Source: Lepisosteus oculatus
Lineage: Eukaryota; Chordata; Actinopteri; Semionotiformes; Lepisosteidae
Assembly (NCBI RefSeq): GCF_040954835.1
Contig: NC_090714.1
Location: 2,530,501-2,594,500 of the forward strand
Length of the DNA: 64,000 nt
Direction: 5' to 3'
A program made the translations under genes and the position numbers. This document shows, one piece after another, positions 52,588-64,000 of this stretch; the first letter of the stretch is position 1; each line of letters starts with the position of its first letter. The notes below the pieces were generated by a model. It was not told the DNA's origin. It made no database searches and saw nothing but the letters and a program-made list of their open reading frames with translations.

Positions 52588-55500
52588 CTGAGGAAAGAGA
52601 AGGAAAGGGGACGCTCTGGAAATCAGGGGATACGCAGGGAGCTGAACGGGTTACCACGACAGACCGCGTTTTAGAAAAACACGTTTGCAACTGTAGGGTG
52701 AAAACGTTCATAAAGGTGCTTTGCCTTTTAGTCCCCAAACCAGAAACGAACTGGCAAGTTGAGGCAGGTCTCTAACCCACATGAGGAGTGGACCCGGGGG
52801 AGTGTGCAAGCGAAGACGACTGGAAGGCAAGAAGACAGCCATAATTAACCCTCGCTCTCATCCCCGTCGCGAGAACACGAGCACCAAGCAAAAGCCGCAG
52901 TACGAATGAGAAGGACATCAAAAGCCGGGACAAAAGAGGACAAGTGGAAAGGGACTTGACAGAAGGCTGAGGCAAGGACATCTGCGCTCGAGCTCGTGTG
53001 AAAAGACGTGTCTCCCCCCTTCCTTCGCCGCTCTGTTTGAAACCCGCTGTGCCCCCCCCCCCGGTGGAAAGACAAACCTCTTTGGTCTTGCTGAGCCCCA
53101 TCCACACCTTCAGCCTCCTCAGGAAGAGCTCTACCATCTCGTAGTCCTGCGGCTCGAAGGCGGGCCTGTACAGCTCAGAGCGCACCAGCGCGTAGCTCCT
53201 GAGCAGGGCGGCGGGGAACAGGCGGAGCACCAGCCAGCCCTGGACGACCCCGTAGCTGATGAGATAGGCCAGGGAGAGGGCGGACGGCCGCGGCAGAGAC
53301 GGCCTCCGCGCCAGGAGCCCCTGCGGCACGCCCAGAAGAGAGAGAAAGGCTGAGCCCACGCTGCTGTAGCCCTCCGCTGAAGAAGAGAACACCTGGGGAT
53401 AGTGGGGGGGGGGAGGAGGTTAAACCTGGTGCAGAATCGTGTGGGTTATGCACGGCTTTTTCATCCTCCAATCACGCTATTTCACCCCTGGGAGAGAGGA
53501 CGCCGTGCCATTAGTTCACCTTCTTGGGAACTAAGGTAAGGAGCCAGGAAGCTGAAGCCGTGTCATGACTGGAATAAAACAAGAAGGAGGCGGTTTTCTT
53601 TCTTTCTCCACAAGATTTGAAAATGCTCAATATTTAAATGTTGTCAAATTCCTGTTTCTTTACAGTTTCAGTTTTCAATACAGCCCTGTATTGCAATCAA
53701 GCCTCTCCTTACTTTGTCACGAGATCTGACTGTACTCGTGCAGTTTGGAGTTTATTCCGGGGAACACTGTCCATTCTTGTTGCTTGATTCATTCTGGTGT
53801 TCCTTATTTGCGTCTGGGCCCGTCCCTTAAATTCACTGTTAAGCTCCGCCATCCTCTAAAGGCAACCTTCAGATTTCCTGAGTGGTCATTTTGAAAATAC
53901 TTAGAATAAGCCACCAATTTCCTGGGACACGCATTTGCCAAGCCTAATTCTGTGCAGATCTTTGAAGCCAAAGTTCAACTTCTGAAATATTTATATAAAT
54001 GAGTTCAGAAAAAAAAGAAACCGATGAATCCCCTTTGGCCATATAACTGCGTATGCTTTTTCCTTTGCTTCTGTAGAGATACATTGTAAAATAATGCAGG
54101 GAATTACTTTTTAAGATGATATTCAGACATGGGTGGATGTTAAGATCATTACGGTGTTGCAAAGGCATATTCATTCTTTTCTGAGCCCAGAGGAACCATG
54201 ACATAGTGGAATACTCGCAGCTACATTTTCTTTTCCTTTTTGTGCAGACAAGATGAGGACAGATGCCTTTCAGATGCCAATCACTCTGAAGACCACAGAG
54301 CCAAAACACTACAACATAGATCTTTAACAAAAAAAACACAAAGATTTAAAAATGTTCTAGGTGAAGAGAGCACTTTTAAAACAGCTTGAAAGGTACTTAT
54401 TAAATTTCTCTGGAAGCATTTAAAGATGAAATGTTCTCTGGTCCTTGGAAAATGGCTACAATTTTCTAAGAGCAAATGATAACCCTGCAGTCACCATGCT
54501 GAGAAAGACTTTATAAATAGTAATGCAGGTATTGAGCTGCCACTAAAGGAGACACATGAGTAGTGATACGTTTTTCTTCTTTATACGTAGATACATTTTT
54601 ATTTTACTGAAACTGAATCCGAATAGTTCATTTAATTAGTGATCATAAACGCCATTATTATAAATCTATAAGCAAACTGGAGGCTGTAGGTACAGTAAAA
54701 GCATACAGGTTTCCAATTAGAGGTGACTCTTATGCTTTTTGGTGTGAAGCACCCAGAAAAAACTGACACAAACATGGAGAGAACATACAAACTCCACACA
54801 GACAGCACCCCAGGTCTAGAATTGAACCCAGGGCTGCAGAGCTACAAAGCAGCAATGCTAACTACAGCACCACCCTGCTGCCTAAAGGGAGTATTTTACT
54901 ACTTGAATGTTCAAGCTACACACTATTACAGGTGAATGACGTTTTACCCACATGAAGAGTGTAATCATGTGTGATTCAACAAAGTGGAAAGAGGTGAATA
55001 CTTTAGCAAGGATACAGAGAGCTCTGTTCCATTTTCTGTTGTCACGAAACTCCAAAAGACTATGTGCCTTTTAAAATACCCTAACATCAGGCACACTGAC
55101 TGGCACATTCAATGGAAATGATCAGGAGACATTCTGCAAAATCCCTGGACTAAGTTATTCCTTGAAACGAGCCCTCAAAAGCGGGACTACATTTGAAACT
55201 ACTAAAACAGCAGCTGATCCTGCTGAGTTCAAAATTTAACAACAAGATCTGGGTTTTCTCAAATTCCTATGCTTAGGCTTTACAGGCCTGTAATGTAGGT
55301 GTCTATCAATCACTAATAAATAAGAAAAGCCAGACAAGAGGAGGCCATGCTGCCTATTTGGACGTTTGTAGTTAACCGATCCAAGGATCTCATCCGGCTA
55401 TTTCTTGACGGAAACCAAAGACCGCTTTGTAAATGTGGGCAGCCCCATTCACCAAGCCACGGAGCGATTCCTCTGGGATTCCCTTCCCTTTCCTAGGGTT

Positions 55501-58500
55501 TATGCTGCCATACTCTGTCATGGAGGTGAAAGCCGGCCTACCAGGTAGCCCAGCTGGGAGTAGGCCAGGAGCAGGAGAACGAAAGCCACCGTCACTGCCA
55601 GCAGGTCCTTGGCCGCGCGGCGCAGGGTCTTCCCAAAGATGGACCACTCCCTCAGGAACCGCAGCTGGTGAGAGACCTGAGGGCCAGGAGGACCAGCTGT
55701 CAAGCAGAATCTCTGACCTGGGAATAACCAGCTTTGGGTACTGAGGCAGAGAGGGTCCTGAACCAAGTGGATTGGTCTATGGAGAACTTTACTCAGCTGT
55801 GTCTTGGATGCTCATTCAATAATTCTTAGACTTCGTTATTGGTGGTATAACACTTTTTTCCTCGCACAATGAACGTATCGTTGAAAACATCAAGGTGTGA
55901 TTAAGTATGCCCCGTATTCCTGTCACCTTTTTCGTGCATGTTTTAATAGACTATATGTCACATATTCCGCAAGAGTAATGGCACATAGGAGGAGAGTTGG
56001 TGATGTTAATGTTCATTTGCCTTTACTCTAATCTTAGGACGGACAGAAACCTGAAGTGTAACTACCCACAGCAGAGGGAGAAGCCTTTCGAGTTCAGCTG
56101 CTTGGGTCTTGGGGAGGTTCGTGAGGATTTACCTTCAGAATCAGCAGAAAGAGCAGCACAGCCGCCAGTTCAGTGAAGACTGCGCTCTGGAAGGCAAACT
56201 TGTAGAAATCGGTGAAGCCTTCCCGGTGCTGGAGGAAGGTGTCCCACTGCCGGTCAGCGAGGGACACGCGGCTCAGGTGCACGACCACAGTGGACAGAGA
56301 GAGGGCGATGGTGCACCACTGAGCAATGTTCCATGGCTGGGCGAAGTAGCGACAGCCCTCTCGCCTCACTGCCATGCCTTCACGAGCCAAAAAGTAAATC
56401 GCAAATGCCAAGAGGAACACCTAGGGCAGACACAGGGACGCAGGCTTTTAAACCAATTTAGAAAATGAAGATACATACACATTTTCTCTTCTTATTTAAG
56501 CATTATATCTCCCAACCCATACAGCAGAGGAATACCAAGAAATACAGTAAGTATTGCATGTTCACTGAGATTAAAAAACTATCCACAGAGATATGCAGAA
56601 AACCATTCTAAATGTATAACCATATAGAACCATACAGATTCAAATTGTGATTGACAGAGGGGGTGAAGGTAGGTGAACTCCCTGAGAGGAGCTTTCTTTT
56701 TTACTGTTTTTGTTTCAGTTCTACATCAATTTACCACTTCTGTAGGTTTAATCGTCTGTTTCTATCTCTTACCGCAGAAGAAGAATCTGTCAAAAATGAA
56801 TAAAACATCAACTACAGCAGTTATTTATGACACACTGTCTCGCATGTTCCCTTGAGAACTAAAACAGAAAATTGTGCGTTTATCTTAAAGGCCAAGTGCT
56901 CGTTACAGACTGCTGAAAGCCAAAAACTTGATTTGAATGAAAGAAAAAAGCATTACATGATTAATTCTTTAGGATAAAAGCCCAGAGTGCTTTTAAGTTA
57001 ATTTACTTTAAAAAATGCTATTTAGACATTACAGGCTGTTGGCTGAGCAGAATTGCACACGCAGCACTCTCAAGAAATCAGAAAAACAGTCGGCTTCGCT
57101 GCAGCTGAAGAGTTTTAAAGCTTACAAAGTCAGAAATGTTTTTACAGCACATTAGGACAGTACATGTTAATTTTGAGAAGCTAATAATTCCCCCTAGTGT
57201 GTATAAGATGATGAAATATTAGGTATAAGGTGAAAAGTATATAAGCATATTTGTACTAAACATTCCTCCTCTTCCTTCCTAAAGTTGTTTGCTTTTTGTA
57301 CAGAGTACCATACATAATAATTTTCAAAATTGGCATAACCAAATGATATTTACATTATTTAAAAATAATATTGAATATCCAGTTGTGCCAGTTATACAAT
57401 ACTATCTATATTACTTTCTAAATCAGAAGATAACATAAGATTGTTTTGATTCCTATTATTTCATATCTTGCTTGTGTCATGAAGTGTCTTTCTATTAGAG
57501 CTCTGTTAGTATTTGGGCTTGGATAATCTGTCAATTTAATCATGCACTGCAGACAAAAATGTTTTATTAAAAAGACACTCAAGGAACCCATTTCTGTAGA
57601 GAATGCACAAACTATTTTTTTACACGTGATACATTCAAACTTTGACATCAAACCTGCTGTGCAAAAACACCAGTTGTCTGTAGAAAATACACTCCCATGG
57701 TGTAGAATTGAAGTGGGGAGAGGCAAACTAGCTTGTTAAACTCCATCTAATAAGTGCTACTTATCAGCTAACCTGTCAGAAAATGTCCCTGTTATTTAAA
57801 AAGAATAAACTGCATATAGTTGCAAGAAAAAGTTTGAGAACTCTTTGGAATTACCTGGATTTCTGCATTAATTACTCACAAGAATATGGTTTGATCTTCA
57901 ATTAAGTCACAATAATAGACAAACACAATCTGCTGAAACTAATAACACCAAAACAATATCGTATCGTCGATACTGGACACATCGTTTAAACATTCACAGT
58001 CTAGGTTGGAAAAAGTATGTGAATCTCTATGCTAATGACTTCTCCAAAAGCTAACTGGAGTCAGGTGTTCCAATCGATGAGATGAGATTGGAGGTGTGGG
58101 TTGGAGGTGCCCTTCCCTATAAAAAAGGCAGACAAAGGTTGCTTACTGATAGAGTCTGCTCTTCCCAAGAAAGAGCTGTTCATGTGAACCATTCCCTGAT
58201 CAAAAGAAATATCAGAGGACCTTGGAAGAATTGTAGAGATGCATAAAGCTGGAAAGGGCTACAAAAGCATTTCTAAAGGCCTGGGGTGTTCATCAGTCCA
58301 CAGTAAGACAAATTGTCTACAAATGGAGGAAATTCCGTGCTGTTGCTACTCTCCCTAGGAGTGGGTGTCCTGCAAAGATCAGGGCAAGAGCGCAGCGTGT
58401 GATGCTGAAGGTGGTGAAATAGAACCCTAGGGTAATAGCAAAGGACCTGCAGAAATCTCCTGAAATTGCAAAAGTCTCTGTTCATGTGTCCACTATCAGA

Positions 58501-61500
58501 AAAACACTGAACAAGAATGGTGTTAAGGGAAGGACACCACGGAGGAAACCACTGGTCTCCAACAAAAACAGTGTTGCATGTCTCAAGTTTCAAAAGATCA
58601 CCTGGATGTTCCACAATGCTGGGACAATGTTCTGTGGACGGATGAGACAAGAAGTTGAACTCGGAATGGCAGAAATGGCAACGCTATGTTATCTCAACTG
58701 TGAAGCATGGTGGAGGGAGCATCATGGTTTGGGGATGCTTTCCTGCCTCAGAGAGATTTTACAGGAGAATGTCAAGGTAGCGGTCCGTCACCTGAAGCTT
58801 AATAGAAGTTGGGTGCTGCAACAAGACAATGACCTGAAGCGCAAGAGTAAATCAACAACAGAATGGCTTAAATGGAAGAAAACGTGTTCTGGAATGGCCA
58901 AGTCAGAGTCCAGACTTCAACCCAACTGAGATGCTGTGGCACGACCTGAAGAGAGCTGTTCATGCAAGGAATCCCAGAAATATCAATGAACTGAAACAGT
59001 TTTGTAAGGCGGAATGGTCTAAAATTCCTCCTAACTGTTGTGCAAGTCTCATCAGCAGCTACAGGACACATTGGGTGGAGGTTATTGCTGCTAAAGAAGG
59101 TCCTACCATTAACTAAATACAAGGGTTCACAAACTTTTTTTTTTTCCTGCCTGGACTGTGAATGTTTAAATGATATGTTCAATATTAATTGTCTGTTACT
59201 AGTTTAAGCGGACTGTGTTTGTCTATTATTGTGACTTAGCTGAAGATCAGACCATATTTGTGTGAGTAATTTCATGCAAAAATCCTGGTCATTCCAAAGG
59301 GTTCACAAGCTTTCTTGCAACTATACTTCTTAGCCCCTTTAATGTGACCTATGTTTAATATTGTTTGAATGTACATATTTCACATACTGGCTGTTTTCCA
59401 GTACACTTTTACTTAATTTACAGCATATAACTTAACCTGTAGCCTAATGGGAACCAGTCCAATTCCTTTTTAATCTAAGACATAAGACACTGTTTATATA
59501 CCCCCATAGATTTCTTTTTTTTTTTTACTGCAACTGCAGATTGTATTAGTAGCCATAGATGCCTGTTACACTCTGCCTTAGACCTGTTATAACAGTCAAA
59601 CAACGTAACTTGTTCTTCTAGTGAGACATGGTGATGCCATACCTTTACAATATGAAAAAAGTAGCATGATATTTTTGCTTAGCTCCACTTCTAGAAATTG
59701 AATTCCTCTCTACTCACAGCTTTCTCACAAATTTAAGACAAACTGCATGGCTTAATCAGGTGTTACTAGTTCAAAATCGCTACCTAATCCAAGATGTAGA
59801 CAATTATAAATAAAATGCCCAGACACCGTGCGAGTACGAGATCTCAAGCAGTGTCTTACTTCCCGCTTGCTCTTGTGGTAGAAAAGGGAATGTTACCATC
59901 ATGAGGAGCAGCAGGTCCAGGCCGGAGCTCAGTCTCCGTAAACTCATGGCTTTGATGTCCACGCTGGCCAGAGTTCCAGCGGAGAGGGAGAACTCCACCA
60001 GGAACGTGACCACGGCGAACACATCCGTATTGGTGTTGTACAGCGTGAACTCCACAAACAAAGCCTTGCTCCTGCACAGCAGACAGATGCGAAAAGAAAA
60101 CGGGAAGTAAGAAACAGAAGAATGAACAGCCTGAACGAAGCCATGCCTAGAGCTCTCACTCAGCCGTCCTGTTACTGTAGGGGGCGGATCTGATTTTGTG
60201 CTGCTGGTTACTCACCCACCTGATTCATCATGTAATGTATAAACGGTTTACCCACTACAGATTAAGAAAATTATGTAAGATTAATTTATTGCGCATCAGT
60301 ATAACTGCATCACACTAGGCACTTTAAACTACTGTGTCAATCAATTACACGGGAGCACCGTAAATTTGCGTTAAATAAGACCTGAAATAAGTACAAAAAC
60401 ACCACATTCTGGTTTGGTGTGAAGTTCTAAATGAGCGATTCACCTGAGAAATAATAATTATGTAATCGCCCATCAGAGTTGTTTCCCCCAAAACAGTGAC
60501 AACACTAAGTGCAGAAAAACTTCAACTCATATTATACGCATGGAATTCTTATTTGTGCTGCTCTCTTCTGACATTTCTGTCCATTTAGCCTGAAGAATCC
60601 CACATACATGTGCAGTTTTACTCTTATAACTAGTGCAGCCAGGTTGCTCTATTAATGGAGGCTGTCTCTGATAAAGTTGGAGAGCCAAATCAAAGCTTCC
60701 AAGCTCTCTTCTCTGAGAGCCGGTGTGCCACGGGGAAAAACAGCATTGGAAATGACTCGACGTTAGTCAACCATTGGCAAGCTCTGTGCCACATCTGGAA
60801 CACGTCTGAGCTGGCAATGTGTTTGCTGACTTGAGCCTTGCTTAACGACCATTCCCATTTCTCTACTCACATTTTGTCCAGCCAGTTGAAGTTCTGGAGG
60901 TGTTGCAGAATTACTTTGGATACATCTGCAGATCTCTTCAGCTCTTGGATATAGCCACCATTGTTATAAATGGAGAGCTTACCCCAATACCAAACCCTTC
61001 GAGAGAAAAAGACCCACAAGAGCAAAACTTAGAAATGGGATCCAATGGCTGGTTCACACATTTCGACCACAAAGGAACTCCTGACTCTCCAAAACCAGCT
61101 CTTAATGTAGTAAACTCAAATTGCTTTTAATAATGTTTAGGACACTCATAATGGCAAGAATACATCTCTGACATTTTACTTCTAAAGCCTCTTAATGTTT
61201 CTGGTGCCTAGGAATGTGTAACCATTAAAATAGAGGATTCATTTCTGGGACAGGATAAAAGGCTACATACTATACGAAAAAGTGTGAACATTATCCCATT
61301 ACAATGTTATTTTAGAACAGGCTGCTTACCCTGTGAAGTCAGGTGGGGAGCTGACCCATCTCTGAGTCAGGTTGGAGCTTGATCTGTCCAACTCAATGCT
61401 GTGCGTTCCATTATCCACAGTGGAAGCAAACTGTTTGCACTCTCCTAAGAGGAAGCCTGTATTGAAATAATCTTCCACAGTACAGCCTATTGGTGAAAAA

Positions 61501-63703
61501 CAGAAACTGCATTAGTGAAGCTTGTGCGACAAGTTTGTATAAACTCACACATGAAATACAAAATAACAGCAAAAGAAACCTCCTGCAACAAAGTTCACAA
61601 AGTCAGAGAGTGCACTGATCTTGTGGAACAGCCGTGATACAGGTAAATTCATCATGCTGGTTAACACTGGTCACCAACAGGGTTGATCAACATGAGGTCT
61701 ACAGTGAAAGTCATAAGTTATAGGGTTGTTGTGTGTGGCTGCTGTTGGAAGCAATACAGATTGCGCTTTGTGCCAGATCCTGTCCCAGTCCTCCTACAGA
61801 CACTGATCACGCAGACACCTTTTCCTTCGTATTAAGATTCCAGTCTCTCCTCTAGATGCCTTAAACCACGCAGCAGATTAAATTCTGGTGAGCAGGGCAT
61901 GCAAATCCCTTCATTCTAATCTCACACGAAAGTCATGTGGTAGATGGAAAGTGACAGTGCACACATTGTGTCCGGTCTCTACCACCCCAATGACACGAAG
62001 GAGCTGTTCTCTAAAGACCATACACTTGTGCACTCTCCAATATAACAGCACCAGGCGGCACTGCCAGCACTGTCGTCTGGGTACTACCGCCTCTCCTGCC
62101 TGGAGGTTATTGTTACAATCTGCTTCCTCTTTTATTTCCTTTGCGTTTGGAAAGAGGAAATAACCGCTCCCACCTTCCCGGGTGCGGATCTGTCGAAGGC
62201 GAGGAGACCCCAGGAGGATGCTGCTGGTCTCTTTCAACAGGGTGTCATTGTTATACAGGTATGGGATCAGAGAGCCGGACAGCCACAGCCAGACGTCCTC
62301 ATGTCTGAGAGGCAAAGCAAAGCAATAGTGGATTCAGTTGACCTCATCTGGGCTACTTCTTTGTTTTCCATTAACACTGCAGTTGCAAAGAGTTTCACAA
62401 AACCTAACCCCGGGGAATATTGTTTTTTTTGTCCATTAAAGTTCTTTCACCACAATGTCCAAGAGTAGATTTTAGCCCCTATTGTTTCCAGATAATAAAC
62501 ACTTAACATACTGTGTATTAGATTGGGTCTATTGATGTTGTACAATATTGGCAACTGCTGTATAGTTCTTTAAAGAGCTCTGTGCCAAAGTATTGCAAAG
62601 TGGGCTACAATAAACTGACTGGCTGATTAAAGATATCAAAGAATGTGGCCTTTCAGGTTCTGAGAGTTGAAAAACAAAGCTACAGTATATACAGTATGTC
62701 AATTCAACAATGCATAAATATATATATTTGAGTGAATTCAACAAAGCATAAATATAGACACACAATCTGCTGAACCTAACACAAACTACTGTATATTTTC
62801 AAAACTAGCATAAAAATGTAACTGTACTGTATCTTTAAATGTCTGATTTTGTTTTTACTATGTTTTATATTTATTGTGTGTACTACCATACAACACAGTG
62901 CTTCTAGTCTGGTCAGAAAACGCCTGTCAGTGAGACGTATTGTTATTATTACTTCCTGATGCTGCTGAAAGTGGCGGAATGGAGCCTCTGCTGGAGCAAA
63001 GCTTGCAGCTGCCGGCTGCTGGCATCTCTGGCCGAGTCTCCGTAGTTAATGAGCAGCACGACGAGCAGGAACAGCATGTAGACAAGGAAGTTCTGAAAGA
63101 GAAATCACAGCGCGTTTAACTGGCAGCCAAAAGCGCTCGGGTCACTGATCTCGGGCAGGCCACTAAGGGCAGGATTAAATTAAAACCTTGAATCGTCCGC
63201 CAACTGCAAACCAAAAGCCCGTTGCCCAACAGCAGTGAACTGTACTGTTACCAAGAGTCCCTGTCTGTGCCTTTGTGTTGGCTGGGATGGACTCTAGTTC
63301 ATTTTCTCATCTACGGATAAAGTGGTTACTGAAAATGGCTTAGGAACCCACAGAAAACTGTACACAACACTGTAAATAGGAAAACCTTATTTGGAAAAAG
63401 GAAAAAAAAACATTATTTTTTGTCTCAAACCTTGCAGGAGTGATCCCTAAACTAAATTGTCTGACCGGGTACATTGATGTGCATGCATAGGTGCTTCTTC
63501 CAACCTACCGTCAACATTCGGTGAAGGATTCTCACTTTCTTGGCTTCCTCCCTGGCCTGGAACAGAGCGAAGCCCTGCGGAGGGCGCACTTTCTGAATCC
63601 TCTCGGACACGTGCAGCACCCGGGGACATGCCACCAGGGTATCCTGCTCTTCGGGCTGAACTCTCTTCACCACCAGGCTGAAGTAGAAAGCCTCCGCCAA
63701 GAT
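51922..63703 (-). CDS. pkd1: PKD1 (polycystin-1), 3' part, 10 exons
   Basis: Polycystin-1 is the large 11-pass receptor-like protein that pairs with polycystin-2 in primary cilia. In transcript order the exons are 63509-63703, 62953-63092, 62174-62304, 61330-61486, 60871-60996, 59897-60071, 56133-56420, 55542-55676, 53078-53392 and 51922-52587. They sum to 2,328 nt (775 codons plus TGA) with every phase compatible. The product matches the human C-terminus: the ARKVKRLHGMLR loop, the extracellular polycystin/TOP domain, the last membrane helices, the EPQDYEMVELFLRRL segment, and the coiled-coil tail. The 5' part of the gene lies beyond the right edge. Gene order, tail-to-tail with TSC2, agrees with mammals. 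Confidence 0.96.
53078..53392 (-). CDS. pkd1: PKD1 exon i, last membrane helix
   Basis: The exon encodes VFSSSAEGYSSVG, a hydrophobic stretch (LSLAYLISYGVVQGWLVLRL), and YRPAFEPQDYEMVELFLRRL with WMGLSKTKE. The human equivalent is YRPAWEPQDYEMVELFLRRL and WMGLSKVKE. Acceptor ccccag; the donor gtttgt is weak. Confidence 0.95.
54722..54890 (-). mobile_element. SINE fragment, reverse orientation
   Basis: On the + strand it reads gagaacatacaaactccac and ttgaacccagggctgcag, the complement of the same SINE. It lies in the PKD1 intron between exons h and i. Confidence 0.7.
55335..55440 (+). mobile_element. CR1-like LINE 3' fragment
   Basis: The stretch has agaggaggccatgctgcc and aaggatctcatccggctatt, the same family as at 3210. 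It abuts PKD1 exon h. Confidence 0.55.
55542..55676 (-). CDS. pkd1: PKD1 exon h
   Basis: The exon encodes QLRFLREWSIFGKTLRRAAK, then a helix LLLLAYSQLGYL. Human has QLRFVRQWSVFGKTLCRALP and LGVAYAQLAIL. Acceptor ccctcag, donor gtaggc, 45 codons in phase 0. Confidence 0.95.
56133..56420 (-). CDS. pkd1: PKD1 exon g, membrane helices
   Basis: The 96 codons encode VFLLAFAIYFLAREGMAVRR, a second hydrophobic segment (CTIALSLSTVVVHLSRV), DRQWDTFLQ, and FTELAAVLLFLLILK. The human equivalent has ADRQWTRFV and AASLLFLLLVK. Acceptor ccctag, donor gtaaat. Confidence 0.94.
57815..59325 (+). mobile_element. Decayed Tc1/mariner transposon in a PKD1 intron
   Basis: Both ends carry TATAGTTGCAAGAAA-type terminal inverted repeats of about 200 bp. 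The left end begins at 57815 and the right end at 59325. Between them is a Tc1-like transposase remnant on the + strand. This is a long-TIR Tc1 family common in fishes and amphibians. Confidence 0.9.
58160..59116 (+). pseudogene. Tc1 transposase pseudogene
   Basis: Recognisable pieces include GKGYKSISKALGVHQSTVRQ (helix-turn-helix), LWTDET (first catalytic Asp), LQQDNDLK (second Asp) and NPTEMLWHDLKRAV (Glu region), ending at 59116. The pieces lie in different frames, with an in-frame TAG at 58420-58422 and several frameshifts, so it is inactive. The catalytic motifs survive as text but cannot be read as one protein. Confidence 0.88.
59897..60071 (-). CDS. pkd1: PKD1 exon f, end of TOP domain and next helix
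   Basis: The exon encodes KALFVEFTLYNTNTDVFAVV, then RRLSSGLDLLLLMM, matching human RAVFLELTRYSPAVGLHAAV and RRLSAGLSLPLLTS. Acceptor gtgcag, donor gtaaca. Confidence 0.93.
60871..60996 (-). CDS. pkd1: PKD1 exon e, TOP domain
   Basis: The exon encodes VWYWGKLSIYNNGGYIQELK and LQHLQNFNWLDKM, matching human AWSWGSCAVYDSGGYVQELG and LQLHNWLDN. The acceptor is tctcgaag and the donor gtgagt. A split methionine codon joins the next exon. Confidence 0.93.
61330..61486 (-). CDS. pkd1: PKD1 exon d, TOP domain
   Basis: The exon encodes CTVEDYFNTGFL through WVSSPPDFT. It aligns with the human stretch from HTCSAAGGFS to YSAPDLLG by position and phase; sequence similarity is modest. Acceptor caatag, donor gtaagc. 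Confidence 0.88.
62174..62304 (-). CDS. pkd1: PKD1 exon c, TOP domain
   Basis: The exon encodes HEDVWLWLSGSLIPYLYNND and SPRLRQIRTREG, matching human SEELWPWMAHVLLPYVHGNQ and PPRLRQVRLQE. Acceptor tctcag, donor gtggga. Confidence 0.93.
62953..63092 (-). CDS. pkd1: PKD1 exon b, membrane helix into TOP domain
   Basis: The exon encodes NFLVYMLFLLVVLLINYGDS, a membrane helix, then QRLHSATFSSIR. Human has LLVYMLFLLVTLLASYGDA and LHSRAFLAITR. Acceptor tttcag, donor gtaata. Confidence 0.92.
63270..63345 (+). mobile_element. Possible L2-tail remnant
   Basis: The phrases gctgggatggactctagttc and ggataaagtggttactgaaa resemble the L2/SINE tail. It lies in the PKD1 intron before exon b. Confidence 0.3.
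63509..63703 (-). CDS. pkd1: PKD1 exon a of window (5'-most)
   Basis: The exon encodes ILAEAFYFSLVVKRV, then VRPPQGFALFQAREEAKKV and LHRMLT. This matches human AEALFFSLVARR and VRPPHGFALFLAKEEARKV, ahead of the polycystin domain. Acceptor gctgtag, donor gtaggt; 65 codons in phase 0. Confidence 0.93.
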
Positions 63704-64000
63704 CTACAGCAGCGGAAAGCAGACGAGAACTTCAAAACCCTGCAGCAGGTACACGGGGAGTCCTTCAAGTCACCAGGCATGAAATCACAAAGCTGTGGGG
63801 CTACAATCTGCCACAATGAAAGTAAAAGACTTTAGGGCTATAGAAATTGAAACTATTTTCTAAGTGTAGAGAAACTGACTAAAAAAGGAAGAGCCAGTAT
63901 AGTACTGTATACAATATGACATTCACTTAACAGAGACAAAATAATATATGGGTTCTAAACTAAAGTACTCCATAAGTAAGCAATTTTGCCAAAATTGTTT

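Larger units (their letters stand above)
53393..55541 (-). other. PKD1 intron between exons h and i
   Basis: It holds the reverse SINE fragment and a CR1-like fragment. No exon is expected here, because the flanking exons join in phase and match contiguous human sequence. Confidence 0.6.
56421..59896 (-). other. PKD1 intron holding the Tc1 element
   Basis: Except for the transposon at 57815-59325 I see nothing recognisable. The flanking stretches are AT-rich. Confidence 0.6.

Noticed and set aside
51905-52738. A 277-codon - strand frame rich in proline and arginine, and + strand frames, over the PKD1 tail
   Set aside because: These are alternative frames of the GC-rich last exon. The FRHKVRFEGM frame matches polycystin-1 and is in phase with exon i.

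Overview
The window is vertebrate nuclear DNA, intron-rich, with no prokaryotic features. It carries the 3' part of TSC2 (tuberin) on the + strand and the 3' part of PKD1 (polycystin-1) on the - strand, in tail-to-tail order. The same neighbour pair lies convergently on human chromosome 16p13.3. The repeats (an L2-tailed SINE, CR1-like 3' fragments, a Tc1/mariner copy with long terminal inverted repeats, an unnamed interspersed repeat at 37.6-38.1 kb) look like those of a ray-finned fish, and I infer a slowly evolving non-teleost such as a gar or bowfin. The species is not proven by the sequence.

Layout. 158-31786 (+): 25 coding exons of TSC2, which join in frame to 1,240 codons plus a stop. 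They run from the middle of the tuberin alpha-solenoid, through the AKT-phosphorylated linker, to the RapGAP domain and C-terminus. Inside intron 8 there is a candidate alternative last exon (6721-6892) followed by two AATAAA signals. 31787-51921: an unusually large interval between the two genes. It holds repeats and three candidate non-coding or unknown transcripts: a weak one on the - strand at about 35.68-36.96 kb, one on the + strand at about 39.36-40.92 kb with a duplicated 51-nt exon, and one on the - strand at about 44.15-41.64 kb whose promoter-and-exon block is tandemly duplicated with a period near 1.06 kb. The last two converge on a gap containing two adjacent imperfect hairpins. 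51922-63703 (-): ten coding exons of PKD1, joining in frame to 775 codons plus a stop. They cover the polycystin (TOP) domain, the last membrane helices and the coiled-coil cytosolic tail. A decayed Tc1 element sits in one PKD1 intron.

Function. Tuberin is the GAP subunit of the TSC complex, which inactivates RHEB and so restrains mTORC1. Polycystin-1 is the ciliary receptor/channel-like partner of polycystin-2. Their protein functions are separate; their adjacency is a conserved synteny. Exon boundaries were read by eye from splice signals, reading-frame phase and homology to the known human proteins. All joins were checked for phase and the two totals divide exactly by three. The three non-coding candidates rest on splice-like signals, poly(A) signals and internal duplication only.
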